DNA of 53,988 bases from Maricaulis sp048270095 (GCF_048270095.1 NZ_JBLWTL010000020.1:1-53988), one strand, 5' to 3'. Numbered from the stretch's first letter, positions 32,753 through 42,389 are shown. Translations and numbers: made by a program. Notes: a model not told the origin generated them from the letters alone.

Positions 32753-34636
32753 ATGGCCGAGCTAGCCAAGGGAATTCGCGCCTATATTATCATAGGCTTG
32801 CTGGCTGCTCTGGCAGCCCTCGCGGGGATTTTCACCTTGCCCCCGCTTGACCGCGACGAGAGCCGTTTTGCCCAGGCGACGGCGCAAATGCTGGAGACCG
32901 GCGACTTCGTCTCGATCAATTTCCTCGACGAAGCCCGTAACAAAAAACCTGTAGGAATTCATTGGCTTCAGGCCGTCAGCGTCGCCGCTTTCTCGAGCGC
33001 TGACGCGCGCGAAATCTGGGCCTACCGCCTGCCCTCCATGTTCGGGGCCATGCTGGCGGCGCTGGCCTGTTTCTGGGGTGGGCAAAGACTGGTCGGGCGC
33101 AAGGCGGCGTTTGCCGGAGCGGCGCTGTTTGCGGTGACGATCCTGCTCGGCATTGAAGGCGGCATCGCGAAAACCGACGCGATGTTAGTAGGTTGCACGA
33201 CATTGGCGATGGCGGCCCTGGCGCAGTTGCGGGCCGGGAAGGGCAAGAAGACCGCCCTGCTCTTCTGGTTCGCGATCGGGCTGGGCGCACTGATCAAGGG
33301 GCCGGTGACGCCGATGGTTGCGGGCCTGGCCGTGCTGGTGCTGGTGATCTGGGAGCGCAAGGCGAACTGGTTGAAACCACTGGGTTTCTGGCCCGGTCCA
33401 CTGCTAGCCATCGCGATGGTTCTGCCCTGGCTGATCTCGATCCAGATCGCCACCGATGGCGGTTTTCTGCGCCAGGCGATCGGCGATGATCTGGCCCCGA
33501 AACTGGCCGGCGCAGCCGAGCGGCATGGTGGTCTGTTTGGCTACCACTTGCTACTGGCTCCCTTATTGTTATTCCCTGCCACCCTTACCGTTATACCCGG
33601 GCTGGCCTATGTGACGTCAGCCCTGCGTGGCCGAACCGACGAAAAAACGGCCAACGCGGCGCGTTTTCTCCTCGCCTGGGCGATTCCGGTCTGGATCGTG
33701 TTTGAGCTCCTGCCGACCAAACTTCCCCATTATGTCCTGCCCGCCTATCCCGCCCTGGCCCTGATTGCCGGCTGGGGGCTGATGCAATTGAACAAGGCTG
33801 CGGCCTGGCAGAAATGGACCAGCTGGGCCCTGTTCGCTGTCGCCGGTCTGGTGTTCGCGATTTTGATGCCGGTGCTGTTTGTCGTCTATGGCAATAATGC
33901 CAGCTGGGATGCCGTGCGGCTGTCACTGGCGGGATTCGAAGGGGGTTTCGAGCTCGGGCTGGACCCGGCGGTTGCGACAATCGTTTTCCTGACCGCCGCA
34001 ATCTTCGCGATCCTGACCGGTGCGGCATTGATGGCCGCGCGGGGGCGCTCTGCGGTGTTGGTGCTGTGCCTCGCGGTCGCTGCCGGGCTCGGCTGGCAAG
34101 TGATGGCACGCGGCGCGGCGGCGCCCAACGCCTATGCTGTCAGGCTGGCCGATCAGGTCCGCGCGGCACGCAGCTATTCGCAGACGATTGCCGGCATTGC
34201 GCCGGAGGATATCGTCACGGCATCCAGCTACACCGAGCCGAGCCTGGTCTTTTCGCTCGGCACCGACACGCTGCTGGGCACGGCGGAAGAGGTGATGGCG
34301 TTTGCGGAGGGGCGCGAGGAGCCGACCCTTGTAGTGCTGGATTTGTCGCGGGATGCTGATTTGCGCCACGGCATGCTCGCCTGGTTCGAAGTGGTACGAG
34401 GCGACGAGGCTGCCCGAAACTTCATCGATACGTGGAGCGCGTTCGAAGATCGGGCCAATGTTTGTCATCTCGGATTGGCATCGGGCACCAACTATTCGCG
34501 CGGGGATGAAACGGTTCTGGCACTCGTCTGGACCCAATGCGCGGCACCCGACGAGAGCACGCCTCACTCGTTCAGGCCAGGCCCCGAATTTGAAGAATGG
34601 CTGGATCAGGAGTTTCCCAATGACCCGCAAGATTGA
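32753..34636 (+). CDS. ArnT-like membrane glycosyltransferase (PMT family)
   Basis: A 627-residue membrane protein with about 11-13 helices and a C-terminal soluble domain. The first loop carries DRDESRFAQATAQM, the acidic motif of GT-C enzymes that bind lipid-linked sugar donors (PMT/ArnT fold). GIAKTDAMLV and the FELLPTKLPHYVLPAYPA region are further conserved marks of the ArnT group. It moves a sugar or modified arabinose onto lipid A or another envelope acceptor. The ATG at 32753 has GGAG upstream. It overlaps mvaB by 17 bases. Confidence 0.88.
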   Translation: MAELAKGIRAYIIIGLLAALAALAGIFTLPPLDRDESRFAQATAQMLETGDFVSINFLDEARNKKPVGIHWLQAVSVAAFSSADAREIWAYRLPSMFGAMLAALACFWGGQRLVGRKAAFAGAALFAVTILLGIEGGIAKTDAMLVGCTTLAMAALAQLRAGKGKKTALLFWFAIGLGALIKGPVTPMVAGLAVLVLVIWERKANWLKPLGFWPGPLLAIAMVLPWLISIQIATDGGFLRQAIGDDLAPKLAGAAERHGGLFGYHLLLAPLLLFPATLTVIPGLAYVTSALRGRTDEKTANAARFLLAWAIPVWIVFELLPTKLPHYVLPAYPALALIAGWGLMQLNKAAAWQKWTSWALFAVAGLVFAILMPVLFVVYGNNASWDAVRLSLAGFEGGFELGLDPAVATIVFLTAAIFAILTGAALMAARGRSAVLVLCLAVAAGLGWQVMARGAAAPNAYAVRLADQVRAARSYSQTIAGIAPEDIVTASSYTEPSLVFSLGTDTLLGTAEEVMAFAEGREEPTLVVLDLSRDADLRHGMLAWFEVVRGDEAARNFIDTWSAFEDRANVCHLGLASGTNYSRGDETVLALVWTQCAAPDESTPHSFRPGPEFEEWLDQEFPNDPQD

Positions 34637-35528
34637 AATCGTCGAAGTCGGGCCGCGTGACGGGCTGCAGAACGACCCGGTCCTGCTGTCGACCGAGATG
34701 AAGATCGAATTCATCTCGCGTCTGATCGATGCCGGGGTCAACCGGATGGAGGCGGCGAGTTTTGTTCATCCCAAACTGGTGCCGGCGATGGCCGACAGTG
34801 CCGAGGTAATGGCGCTGGCGCCGCGGCTGGACGGGGTGAAATATATCGGGCTGGCGCTGAATGAACGCGGTCTGCGCCGCGCGCTCGAGGCCGGCTGTGA
34901 CGAGATCAATTACGTCATGGTCGCCTCACCCGGATTCGGGCTGAAAAACCAGAATGCGACGCCTGAGCAGACCGCCGACCTGTTCGACAAGATCGCCATC
35001 CTCGCCCATGACGAGGGCGTGCCGGTCTCGGTGACGGTCTCGGTGGCGTTTGGCGACCCGTTTGACGGCGAAGTGGACCCGAAAATACTTGGCATGCTGG
35101 CGGCGCGGGCCAAAGCGGCCGGTGCGGGCGAGTTCGCGCTCGGCGACACGATCGGCGTGGCCGATCCGTGGCGCGTGCGCAAGGCGCTCGATATTGTGCG
35201 CGCGCAGAGCGGCGATATGCGGCTGCGGATGCATTTTCACAATACGCGCAATACGGCGCTGGCGAATATCGCGGCAGCGGTGGATGCCGGGATCGATGTG
35301 ATCGATGCCTCGTGCGGCGGAATTGGCGGCTGCCCGTTTGCGCCCAATGCAACCGGCAATGTGGCAACGGAAGACGTGATCTACATGCTCGAACGCGGCG
35401 GATTCGAGACCGGGATTGATCTGGGCCGGATGATCGCGACGGCGAAATGGCTTGAGGATGTGGCGCTGAAACATCCGGTGGAGTCGGCGCTCAAGCGCGC
35501 CGGTGGTTTTCCCGGATCCCAGGCCTGA
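34620..35528 (+). CDS. mvaB: Hydroxymethylglutaryl-CoA lyase
   Basis: A 302-residue DRE-TIM metallolyase. VEVGPRDGLQN at 8-18 starts the barrel with the catalytic Arg13 and Asp14, HFHNTRN carries the metal-binding histidines, and GGCPFAPNATGNVATED near 236-252 is the HMG-CoA lyase signature with the catalytic cysteine. It splits HMG-CoA to acetyl-CoA and acetoacetate at the end of leucine breakdown; the other leucine genes are not in the window. AGGAG lies before the ATG, inside the end of the ArnT-like gene. Confidence 0.93.
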   Translation: MTRKIEIVEVGPRDGLQNDPVLLSTEMKIEFISRLIDAGVNRMEAASFVHPKLVPAMADSAEVMALAPRLDGVKYIGLALNERGLRRALEAGCDEINYVMVASPGFGLKNQNATPEQTADLFDKIAILAHDEGVPVSVTVSVAFGDPFDGEVDPKILGMLAARAKAAGAGEFALGDTIGVADPWRVRKALDIVRAQSGDMRLRMHFHNTRNTALANIAAAVDAGIDVIDASCGGIGGCPFAPNATGNVATEDVIYMLERGGFETGIDLGRMIATAKWLEDVALKHPVESALKRAGGFPGSQA

Positions 35529-35537
35529 GCGATCAGG

Positions 35538-36410
35538 CTAGCGCCCGCGCAGCCACAGCCAGACCACACGCGCCCAGATCGCGCCATAGATCGGCCCGAT
35601 CAGCATGATAGTCGCCAGGCGCTGCAGGGGACCGGGATAGAATTTCCAGAAATATTTGACGAAACCCGCCGCCTTATGGGTCTCGACCCGCATCGGGCTG
35701 GACTGGCTGGTGCCGCCGAAATGCAGAATTTCCACCCGCGGTTCGAACCAGACCTGCCCGCCCGCCATGCGGACGCTGCGGCAGATATCAATGTCCTCGA
35801 CGTGCAGGAAATAGCTCTCGTCAAACCCGCCAATCTCGAGAAAATCATCGCGGCGCATCATCATCGCCGCGCCCGAGACAGTGGGCACCTCGGTCATGTC
35901 ATCGGGGAGATCGTCGGCTTCCCAATGCAGGCTGCGCAGTCCCGGAAACAACCGGTCGAGCCGCAGAAAGCTGATTGCCGCGCTGCGCGGCGTCAATTCA
36001 CCGCGTCGGCCGCCCGCCTGTTCGCTGCCATTCCTGTTGAGGATGCGCGCACCAATGATCCAGGGGCGGGCCAGAGCCATCCGGGCGGACGCTTTGAGCT
36101 GCTCTCCGGCCCCCGGGGCCAGAATGGCGTCGGGATTGAGGAAGAGCACCAGGTCGCCACTCGCGGCGAGCGCGCCGATATTACACCCTTTGGCGAAGCC
36201 GAGATTGGCGTCGGTCTCGATCAGGACAAAATTGGCATGACTGGCCGCCAGTTCACGCAATGCCGCAACGGCCGCCGGCGGATTTTCATGACTGACCATG
36301 ACGAATTCATCGACGCCGGGCGCGGCCAGCACCGCAGCGACCGCATCCATCAGGTGCGGCCCGGTCATCCAGGATACGGTTACGACGCTGAGACGCACTT
36401 CACTCATCAT
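35538..36410 (-). CDS. Family 2 glycosyltransferase (rhamnosyltransferase-like)
   Basis: A 290-residue GT2 enzyme. VVTVSWMTG begins the fold, NLGFAKGCNIGA and FLNPDAIL give the nucleotide-sugar contacts and the acidic motif, and SGAAMMMRRDDFLEIGGFDESYFLHVEDIDICRS-type residues form the acceptor and catalytic end, of which the EDID is typical. It resembles WbbL-like rhamnosyltransferases of O-antigen or exopolysaccharide pathways. Its ATG overlaps the stop of the O-antigen ligase gene, so it is the last gene of that unit. Confidence 0.88.
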   Translation of the reverse strand: MMSEVRLSVVTVSWMTGPHLMDAVAAVLAAPGVDEFVMVSHENPPAAVAALRELAASHANFVLIETDANLGFAKGCNIGALAASGDLVLFLNPDAILAPGAGEQLKASARMALARPWIIGARILNRNGSEQAGGRRGELTPRSAAISFLRLDRLFPGLRSLHWEADDLPDDMTEVPTVSGAAMMMRRDDFLEIGGFDESYFLHVEDIDICRSVRMAGGQVWFEPRVEILHFGGTSQSSPMRVETHKAAGFVKYFWKFYPGPLQRLATIMLIGPIYGAIWARVVWLWLRGR

Positions 36411-37615
36411 GCCGGCTTTCGGGCGCCCAGGAATAGAACAGCGGTCACCGCGAGTGCCGCAGCGGCCTGATGCCACTCTTGCCAGACGCCATAGGAAAAC
36501 AAAACCAGAGATACATAACTGACCAGCACCCAGGATGTCGCCATGGCCTGATCCCGGGTCAATCGCGACGCGCTGGCGATCCGCCCGCCGAGGAAAACCA
36601 GCGTACAGCTCAGCAGCGCCGCGCCGATCAGACCGGTTTCCAGCCAGATCTGCAAACTGGCATTATGCGGGTGCATCGGCAGCATTTCGATCTGGTAGCC
36701 AGCCAGTTCCATTTCATCATTCAAGGGTCGTGATGCATCCAGGCCATAGCCGAAGAGCGGCTTGTCCTTGATCAGCTCGCTGACATAGGTCCAGATCTCC
36801 AGACGCCAGACCCAGGACAGGGGCAGGCTGTCGCGCAGCCCCTCCGGCATGATGGCGATCAGGCCCGGCAAAACGACCGGCACGACCAGCACCCCGCCCG
36901 CGACAATGCCAAAAACGCCGGCAATCATCGGGCGCGGCCAGACGGCCGTTGAAACCGCCGCGACCAATCCCAGCGTGAAGGCGACCGCATTGACTTCAGT
37001 GCCAAAGCTGAAGGCCGCAATCGCTGCCAGCACCATCACGGCCGCACCGACGATCAGGCCTCCGGCGCGATAGGCGATCAAAGCCGCAGGACCGGCCAGC
37101 AGAATGAGCGGCACAGCCGCATGTCCCAGATTGCGATTGACGTAGGTCATCACATCCGCCTCGGGCACCGTGTCATAGCCCTCGACAGCAATCTTGAACG
37201 CATGGGTCATCGCGCCGCCCGTCAGCGTCTCGGCCAACAGATACAGGCCCAGCGCCACGACGAGGAAAATCATTGCCGCCTCACAGCGCGTCCGCCAGCG
37301 TCCGTCCAGCCCACCGACCCGAAGAGCCAGCAGTAGGTAGAGCGGCACGCCGATCAGCGTTTTGGGCAATTGTTCCGGATTGTCATAGGGCGACCACAGA
37401 TAGCTGATCCCGACCCACGCCAGGAAGAGGCCACCCAGTGCCAGCGGCAGCGAAAATCCGCGCGGCCGCCAGAAACGCGCATCGACGGGAAAGGCGGCCA
37501 GCGACATCAGCACCGCCATCGGCGGCAGCAGGCCGGCACCGGCGATGCACCAGGGCAAGGCAAAGGCAAAGGTTGTGACGCCAACCCATCCGACCCTGTC
37601 CTGCCCCTGTGCCAT
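36407..37615 (-). CDS. O-antigen ligase/polymerase-type membrane protein
   Basis: A 402-residue protein with about ten to twelve membrane helices and one large periplasmic loop. The loop region carries the WaaL-like marks: KPLFGYGLDASRP, then MHPHNASLQIWLETG, whose histidines are the catalytic type in O-antigen ligases and polymerases (Wzy_C). It joins or extends lipid-linked polysaccharide at the outer side of the inner membrane. It lies 22 bases after thrS on the same strand. Confidence 0.85.
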   Translation of the reverse strand: MAQGQDRVGWVGVTTFAFALPWCIAGAGLLPPMAVLMSLAAFPVDARFWRPRGFSLPLALGGLFLAWVGISYLWSPYDNPEQLPKTLIGVPLYLLLALRVGGLDGRWRTRCEAAMIFLVVALGLYLLAETLTGGAMTHAFKIAVEGYDTVPEADVMTYVNRNLGHAAVPLILLAGPAALIAYRAGGLIVGAAVMVLAAIAAFSFGTEVNAVAFTLGLVAAVSTAVWPRPMIAGVFGIVAGGVLVVPVVLPGLIAIMPEGLRDSLPLSWVWRLEIWTYVSELIKDKPLFGYGLDASRPLNDEMELAGYQIEMLPMHPHNASLQIWLETGLIGAALLSCTLVFLGGRIASASRLTRDQAMATSWVLVSYVSLVLFSYGVWQEWHQAAAALAVTAVLFLGARKPA

Positions 37616-37637
37616 CGTCAGTGCCGCCCGCTTCAGA

Positions 37638-39572
37638 TCAGCCGCGTTTCAGATCAGGTGCCCGGGCGTCATCGCACAGGCGTGCGATCGCCTCGGCCAG
37701 CGGCAGGACTTCCTGCTTATTGCCTTCTTCGCCAAGGAAGCGAAGGGCGAGCGTGCCCTCCTCCGCTTCCTTGCGCCCGATCACGGCAATCACCGGGATC
37801 TTGCCGACCGAATGTTCGCGGACCTTGTAGTTGATCTTCTCATTGCGAAGATCGGTCTCGGCATTCAGCCCGGCCGCCTTCATGGCGGCCAGCACCTGTT
37901 CGGCATAGGGATCGGCATCGGAGGTGATCGTGGCGATCACGACCTGGCGCGGTGCCAGCCAGAAGGGCAGCTTGCCGGAATAGTTTTCCAGCAGCACGCC
38001 GAGGAAACGTTCCAGCGAGCCGAGGATGGCGCGATGAAGCATGACCGGGCGATGCTTGTCATTATCGTCGCCGATATAATGGGCATCGAGGCGTTCAGGC
38101 AGGTTGAAATCGCACTGGATCGTGCCCGTCTGCCATTCGCGTCCGATCGCATCCTTGACGACGAAATCGAGCTTGGGACCGTAGAAGGCGCCGTCGCCGG
38201 GATTGTATTCGAAGTCGAGACCGGAAGCCTCGGCCGCCGTACGCAGGGCTGCCTCGGCCTTGTCCCAGACCTCGTCGGAACCGACACGCTGGTCCGGACG
38301 GTCGGCGAATTTGACCCGCGGTTCCTCGAAGCCGAAATCGGCATAGACCGATTTCAGCAATTCGCAGAAGGCCTTCACCTCATCGACGATCTGCTCGACC
38401 GTGCAGAAGATGTGGGCGTCATCCTGAACGAAGCCGCGCACGCGCATCAGGCCATGCAGGGAGCCTGACGGCTCATAGCGGTGGCAGGAGCCGAACTCGG
38501 CCAGTCGCAGCGGCAGGTCGCGATAGGATTTCTGGCCCTGGTTGAAGACCTGGACATGGCAGGGGCAATTCATCGGCTTCACGGCCAGGATTTTCTCTTC
38601 CTGGTCGATCGAGGAGATGAACATGTTCTCGCGATACTTGTCCCAATGGCCCGAGGCTTCCCAGAATTTGCGGTCCATCAGCTGTGGCGTGCGGATTTCC
38701 TGATAGCCATTCGCTTCCAGACGGCGGCGCATATAGCTCGTCACCGTGCGATAGAGGCGCCAGCCGGCCGGGTGCCAGAAGACCTGGCCCTGGGCTTCTT
38801 CCTGGAAATGGAACAATTCCATCTGGCGGCCGAGACGGCGGTGGTCGCGTTTCTCGGCTTCTTCCAGGCGGAAGAGGTGCGCCTTGAGCTGTTTGTCATC
38901 GGCCCAGGCCGTGCCGTAGATCCGCTGCAGCATGGCATTGCGATGATCGCCGCGCCAATAGGCACCGGCCACCTTCATCAGTTTGAACGCCTTGCCGATC
39001 TTGCCCGTCGAGGGCAGGTGCGGCCCGCGGCACAGATCGAACCATTCGCCCTGGCGATAGATCGTGATCGTCTCGCCCTCGGGCAGATCGCGGATCAGCT
39101 CGGCCTTGTAGGTCTCGCCCATTTTCTCGAACATGGCGATGGCCGCGTCACGGTCCATTTCCTCGCGCTGGAAGGGCAGGTCGGCATCGACGATCTCGGC
39201 CATGCGCTTTTCTATCGCGGCGAAATCATCCGTCGAGAACGGCTCGTCGCGGGCGAAATCATAATAGAAACCGTCCTCGATCGAGGGGCCGATCGTGACC
39301 TGCGTGCCGGGGAAAAGCTCCTGCACCGCCTGGGCGAGAATGTGCGCCGTATCGTGGCGGATGACCTCGAGGGCCTCGTCATCCTTGCGCGTCACCAGGG
39401 CAACGGAAGAATCGCCGGGAAGCGGGCGCATCAGATCCCAGTCATCGCCATTCACCTTGGCGATCATCGCCACCTTGGCGAGGGATTTCGAGATATTCTC
39501 GGCCAGATCCATCGGCGTGGCGCCATCGGGCAATTCGCGGATGGAACCATCGGGAAGCGTAATATTGATCAT
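37638..39572 (-). CDS. thrS: Threonyl-tRNA synthetase
   Basis: A 644-residue ThrRS with all domains: N-terminal TGS (1-60), the editing domain with HDTAHILAQAV near 75-85 and a second set of histidine and cysteine residues, the class II catalytic core (HPAGWRLYRTV, then CHRYEPSGSLHGLMRVRGF for motif 2, HRAILGSLERF for motif 3) and the C-terminal anticodon domain. The start ATG at 39572 overlaps the yidD stop. The longer frame to 39728 is yidD in another frame. Confidence 0.97.
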   Translation of the reverse strand: MINITLPDGSIRELPDGATPMDLAENISKSLAKVAMIAKVNGDDWDLMRPLPGDSSVALVTRKDDEALEVIRHDTAHILAQAVQELFPGTQVTIGPSIEDGFYYDFARDEPFSTDDFAAIEKRMAEIVDADLPFQREEMDRDAAIAMFEKMGETYKAELIRDLPEGETITIYRQGEWFDLCRGPHLPSTGKIGKAFKLMKVAGAYWRGDHRNAMLQRIYGTAWADDKQLKAHLFRLEEAEKRDHRRLGRQMELFHFQEEAQGQVFWHPAGWRLYRTVTSYMRRRLEANGYQEIRTPQLMDRKFWEASGHWDKYRENMFISSIDQEEKILAVKPMNCPCHVQVFNQGQKSYRDLPLRLAEFGSCHRYEPSGSLHGLMRVRGFVQDDAHIFCTVEQIVDEVKAFCELLKSVYADFGFEEPRVKFADRPDQRVGSDEVWDKAEAALRTAAEASGLDFEYNPGDGAFYGPKLDFVVKDAIGREWQTGTIQCDFNLPERLDAHYIGDDNDKHRPVMLHRAILGSLERFLGVLLENYSGKLPFWLAPRQVVIATITSDADPYAEQVLAAMKAAGLNAETDLRNEKINYKVREHSVGKIPVIAVIGRKEAEEGTLALRFLGEEGNKQEVLPLAEAIARLCDDARAPDLKRG

Positions 39573-39943
39573 TGGTCTTCGTCCTTGTCGTCGGCGCGGC
39601 CTGCCGGCGGAAGCTGTTCCGAAGCGTCGAGGATGGGGCGGGATCTGAAACGCCAGACCGCCCACCAGGGCACTTGCGTGCGAACGGTCGGGGCCGGGTC
39701 GAAGCCATGGCTCCCACCCGGACGGCAACGTCCCAGCCGACCAAAAGTCAGCCAGAAGCCGCGCCAGCCACCCTGGGCGCGGATCGCCTCGATACCATAG
39801 GCCGAACAGGTCGGCTCATGGCGGCACCGCACGCCAAAGGCATAGAAAACCGGTGACAGGCTGTATTGATAGACGCGGATCGCGCCCACCATCAGCCATC
39901 CCATCGGCCCCCTGGCCTGATTTATCCCGTCGCTCGAACGCAT
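39569..39943 (-). CDS. yidD: Membrane protein insertion efficiency factor YidD
   Basis: A 124-residue YidD. IRVYQYSLSPVF is the amphipathic membrane-binding start, CRHEPTCSAYGIEAI holds the conserved cysteine pair, and GGWRGFWLTFGRLGRCRPGGSHGFDPAP is the classic end (short parts quoted). It assists YidC-dependent insertion. An inner ATG at 39904 behind GGGGG is an alternative start. The tail is longer than in E. coli. It is next to the IscU-like gene and thrS, a common alphaproteobacterial order. Confidence 0.92.
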   Translation of the reverse strand: MRSSDGINQARGPMGWLMVGAIRVYQYSLSPVFYAFGVRCRHEPTCSAYGIEAIRAQGGWRGFWLTFGRLGRCRPGGSHGFDPAPTVRTQVPWWAVWRFRSRPILDASEQLPPAGRADDKDEDQ

Positions 39944-40090
39944 TTGGATTCAAGCCTTTTAACGCCGCACTGCGCCCTGTCCACCATGGAGATGAGACGG
40001 GCGGAGCCGGCCGCATGAAATTCGGATTGGGTTTGCTTCGTTTTACGGGCTGTCCGCGCCATCCTGCCGGCTGGGCAGGAGCGGACAACC

Positions 40091-40543
40091 CTAGCCGGTC
40101 AGCGGGGTGGCAAGTCGGGTCGCGCTGGCCTGGCTGACCGCCTCGACGGCGGCATCGAAGGCCAGCAGGATCGACTGGTGGCGCGCCGGATAGGCGCGGG
40201 CGCTTTGCAGCAATTGCAATTCGGCGAAACGGCCGCGCGGGGCCGGGCCATTTTGCTTCAACATCGCCTTGAGACCATCGCGGGCCAGCTCGAGCTCGCG
40301 CAGCGAAGCCCCGATCGCCGCGCGTCCCAGGATCGCGGCCGAAGCCTGCCCCAGCGCGCAGGCTTTGACCCGCAAGGCGAGATCAGCGACATGGCCGGAC
40401 TGAACGGTGATGTCGAGCTCGATTTCCGAACCGCACAGACGCGAAACCTTGCGCACGGAGGCTTGCGGCCGCGCCAGGCGTCCGATGCGCGGGATGTCCG
40501 CGGCGAGCCGCAGAACGGCGTTGGAATAAAGATCGTCTGTCAT
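40091..40543 (-). CDS. IscU/NifU-like iron-sulfur scaffold protein
   Basis: A 150-residue protein of the IscU/SufU-like family. The first two cluster-ligand cysteines are present: Cys37 in RLCGSE and Cys62 in ACALGQAS. At the third position, where IscU has a cysteine in the RHxC context, this protein has serine (RHQS, Ser124). The same gene often lies next to yidD in relatives. It may hold a cluster with other ligands or act as a carrier. The ATG at 40543 begins MTDDLYS as in family members. Confidence 0.85.
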   Translation of the reverse strand: MTDDLYSNAVLRLAADIPRIGRLARPQASVRKVSRLCGSEIELDITVQSGHVADLALRVKACALGQASAAILGRAAIGASLRELELARDGLKAMLKQNGPAPRGRFAELQLLQSARAYPARHQSILLAFDAAVEAVSQASATRLATPLTG

Positions 40544-40610
40544 ATCGCGATGAATGTATGCGTTTTTGCGTGCCAGCGCCAGATGCGGCAATACCGCTCA
40601 GCCGGTCCGG

Positions 40611-40907
40611 CTATTCCTCGTCATCATCCGGGTCCAGTTCATCGGCCTCGTCGAGTTCATCCTCATCGAGATAGGTCGGCTCCGTGCGGCCCAGCACTTC
40701 GGGGATATCGCCCAGATCGGCCGGATCGACGCCCTCGGGGCACCAGGCCTCGTCAATCTCGACATTCCAGAAGCCTTCCGCCTGTGCCGCACCGGCGGCC
40801 AGCTTGCAGGCCTGGTCCTTGTCGGCGGCGACGACACCATAAGTGACGAAGCCCTCGCCCACGGCATCCTCGACCTGGACCAGGACATTGAAACCGGTGA
40901 GCGCCAT
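40611..40907 (-). CDS. Small acidic hypothetical protein
   Basis: A 98-residue protein with an alpha/beta first part (FNVLVQVED...GFVTYGVVAADKDQACKLAAG) and a very acidic tail (last 30 residues mostly Asp and Glu). The fold is not recognised. Its ATG overlaps the cysS stop region, so it is translated with cysS. The acidic tail suggests a protein that binds a basic partner or metal; this is inference only. Confidence 0.7.
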   Translation of the reverse strand: MALTGFNVLVQVEDAVGEGFVTYGVVAADKDQACKLAAGAAQAEGFWNVEIDEAWCPEGVDPADLGDIPEVLGRTEPTYLDEDELDEADELDPDDDEE

Positions 40908-42298
40908 CAGCCCTGCTCCAGCTTGCGCCAGGTCGAACCTTCCGGGCCATCATCGACCTGGACATTGAGCGCAGTCAGTTCCGCGCGTACCGCGTCGGCG
41001 GCGGCCCAGTCCTTGGTCTCGCGCGCAATCTGGCGCTTGACGATCAGATCATCGATGGCGGCGCGCTCGGTGGCATCGAGTGCATTGAGGCCGAACCATT
41101 CGTCCGGATCACCCTGGCCGATCCCGAGCAAGGCACCGGCGGCCAGCAACTCACCCTTGGCGCGGGCCTGTTCCCCAGGGGTTTCCGCCTTGTTGGCGGC
41201 GCCGGCGATCTGGAACAATTCCGACAGGGCCTTCGGGGTGTTGAGGTCATCGTACAGGGCTTCGAGGAAGGCCTCGGGTGCCTCGGTTTCGGCAGCCTCG
41301 ACAGCACCGAGCCGGCGCAGCACGCCATAGATGCGGTCGAGCGCACGGCGGGTCTTGGTGAGCAGGTCCGTCGTCCAGGTCAACGGCGCGCGATAATGCG
41401 CCGTCAGCAGGGCATAGCGCAGCACCTCGCCGGAATAATGTTCCGTGAGATCATGCACGAGCTGAACATTGCCCAGCGATTTCGACATCTTGTCACTGCC
41501 CATGGTGAGGAAGCCATTATGGAGCCAGTAATTCGCCATTGGCGCACCGTCATGGGCGCAGACCGACTGGGCGATCTCGTTTTCATGGTGCGGGAAGACC
41601 AGATCCACGCCGCCGCCATGGATGTCGATCGTGTCGCCGAGATGCGCCGCCGTCATGGCCGAGCATTCCAGATGCCAGCCCGGACGGCCGCGGCCCCACT
41701 GGCTGTCCCAGCCCGGCTCGTCATCACCGGCCGGTTTCCACAGCACGAAATCGGCCGGATTGCGCTTGTAGCTGGCCACTTCGACGCGGGCGCCGGCAAT
41801 CATGTCCTCGAGATCGCGATTGGAGAGCCTGCCGTACTTCTCGAAGGAATCGACATCGAACAGGACATGGCCCTCGGCCTCATAGGCGTGACCACCATAG
41901 ACCAGCGACTGGATCATGCCGATCATCTGACCGATATGCTCGGTCGCCTTCGGCGTGATGGTCGGCGGCAGGGCGCCGAGCGCAGCCATGTCGGCCTTGT
42001 AGATCGCTGCGAATTTCTCCGTGATCTCGGACATTGGCTCGCCGAGCTCGCGCGCCGCGGCGATAATCTTGTCGTCGACATCGGTGATGTTGCGCGCATA
42101 GGTGACGTGATCCACACCGAATTCCCGACGTAGAATACGATAGAGAACATCAAACACGACCACAGGCCGGGCGTTTCCTATATGTGCGTAATTATAAACA
42201 GTTGGACCACAGACATACATCGTCACCCGGTCCGGATCGATCGGTTCGAACGGCCGTTTATGACGCGCCATCGTGTCGAAAAGGGTGAGGGATGCCAT
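40907..42298 (-). CDS. cysS: Cysteinyl-tRNA synthetase
   Basis: A 463-residue class I synthetase. MYVCGPTVYNYAHIGNARP carries the first zinc cysteine and the HIGH motif (AHIGN), WHLECSAM the second cysteine, FPHHENEIAQ the remaining zinc ligands, and SDKMSKSLGN the KMSKS loop. The DALR and C-terminal domains are complete. The start ATG at 42298 follows GGAAA; the in-frame TTG at 42319 is less likely. It begins a minus-strand run of cysS, acidic protein, IscU-like, yidD and thrS. Confidence 0.97.
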   Translation of the reverse strand: MASLTLFDTMARHKRPFEPIDPDRVTMYVCGPTVYNYAHIGNARPVVVFDVLYRILRREFGVDHVTYARNITDVDDKIIAAARELGEPMSEITEKFAAIYKADMAALGALPPTITPKATEHIGQMIGMIQSLVYGGHAYEAEGHVLFDVDSFEKYGRLSNRDLEDMIAGARVEVASYKRNPADFVLWKPAGDDEPGWDSQWGRGRPGWHLECSAMTAAHLGDTIDIHGGGVDLVFPHHENEIAQSVCAHDGAPMANYWLHNGFLTMGSDKMSKSLGNVQLVHDLTEHYSGEVLRYALLTAHYRAPLTWTTDLLTKTRRALDRIYGVLRRLGAVEAAETEAPEAFLEALYDDLNTPKALSELFQIAGAANKAETPGEQARAKGELLAAGALLGIGQGDPDEWFGLNALDATERAAIDDLIVKRQIARETKDWAAADAVRAELTALNVQVDDGPEGSTWRKLEQG

Positions 42299-42389
42299 GG
42301 GAAATTTCCGTTCGCTCAATAGGTCGGTGCTGAAAAATGTATCATTCGGATGCGGTCATATCATTGGAATTGCCGCAGGGAAGGCCTAA

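Noticed and set aside
38481..39800. A 439-codon plus-strand frame
   Set aside because: Antisense to thrS and yidD; no recognisable domain.
40907..42319. Longer cysS from the TTG at 42319
   Set aside because: The ATG at 42298 has a ribosome-binding site and begins the conserved region.
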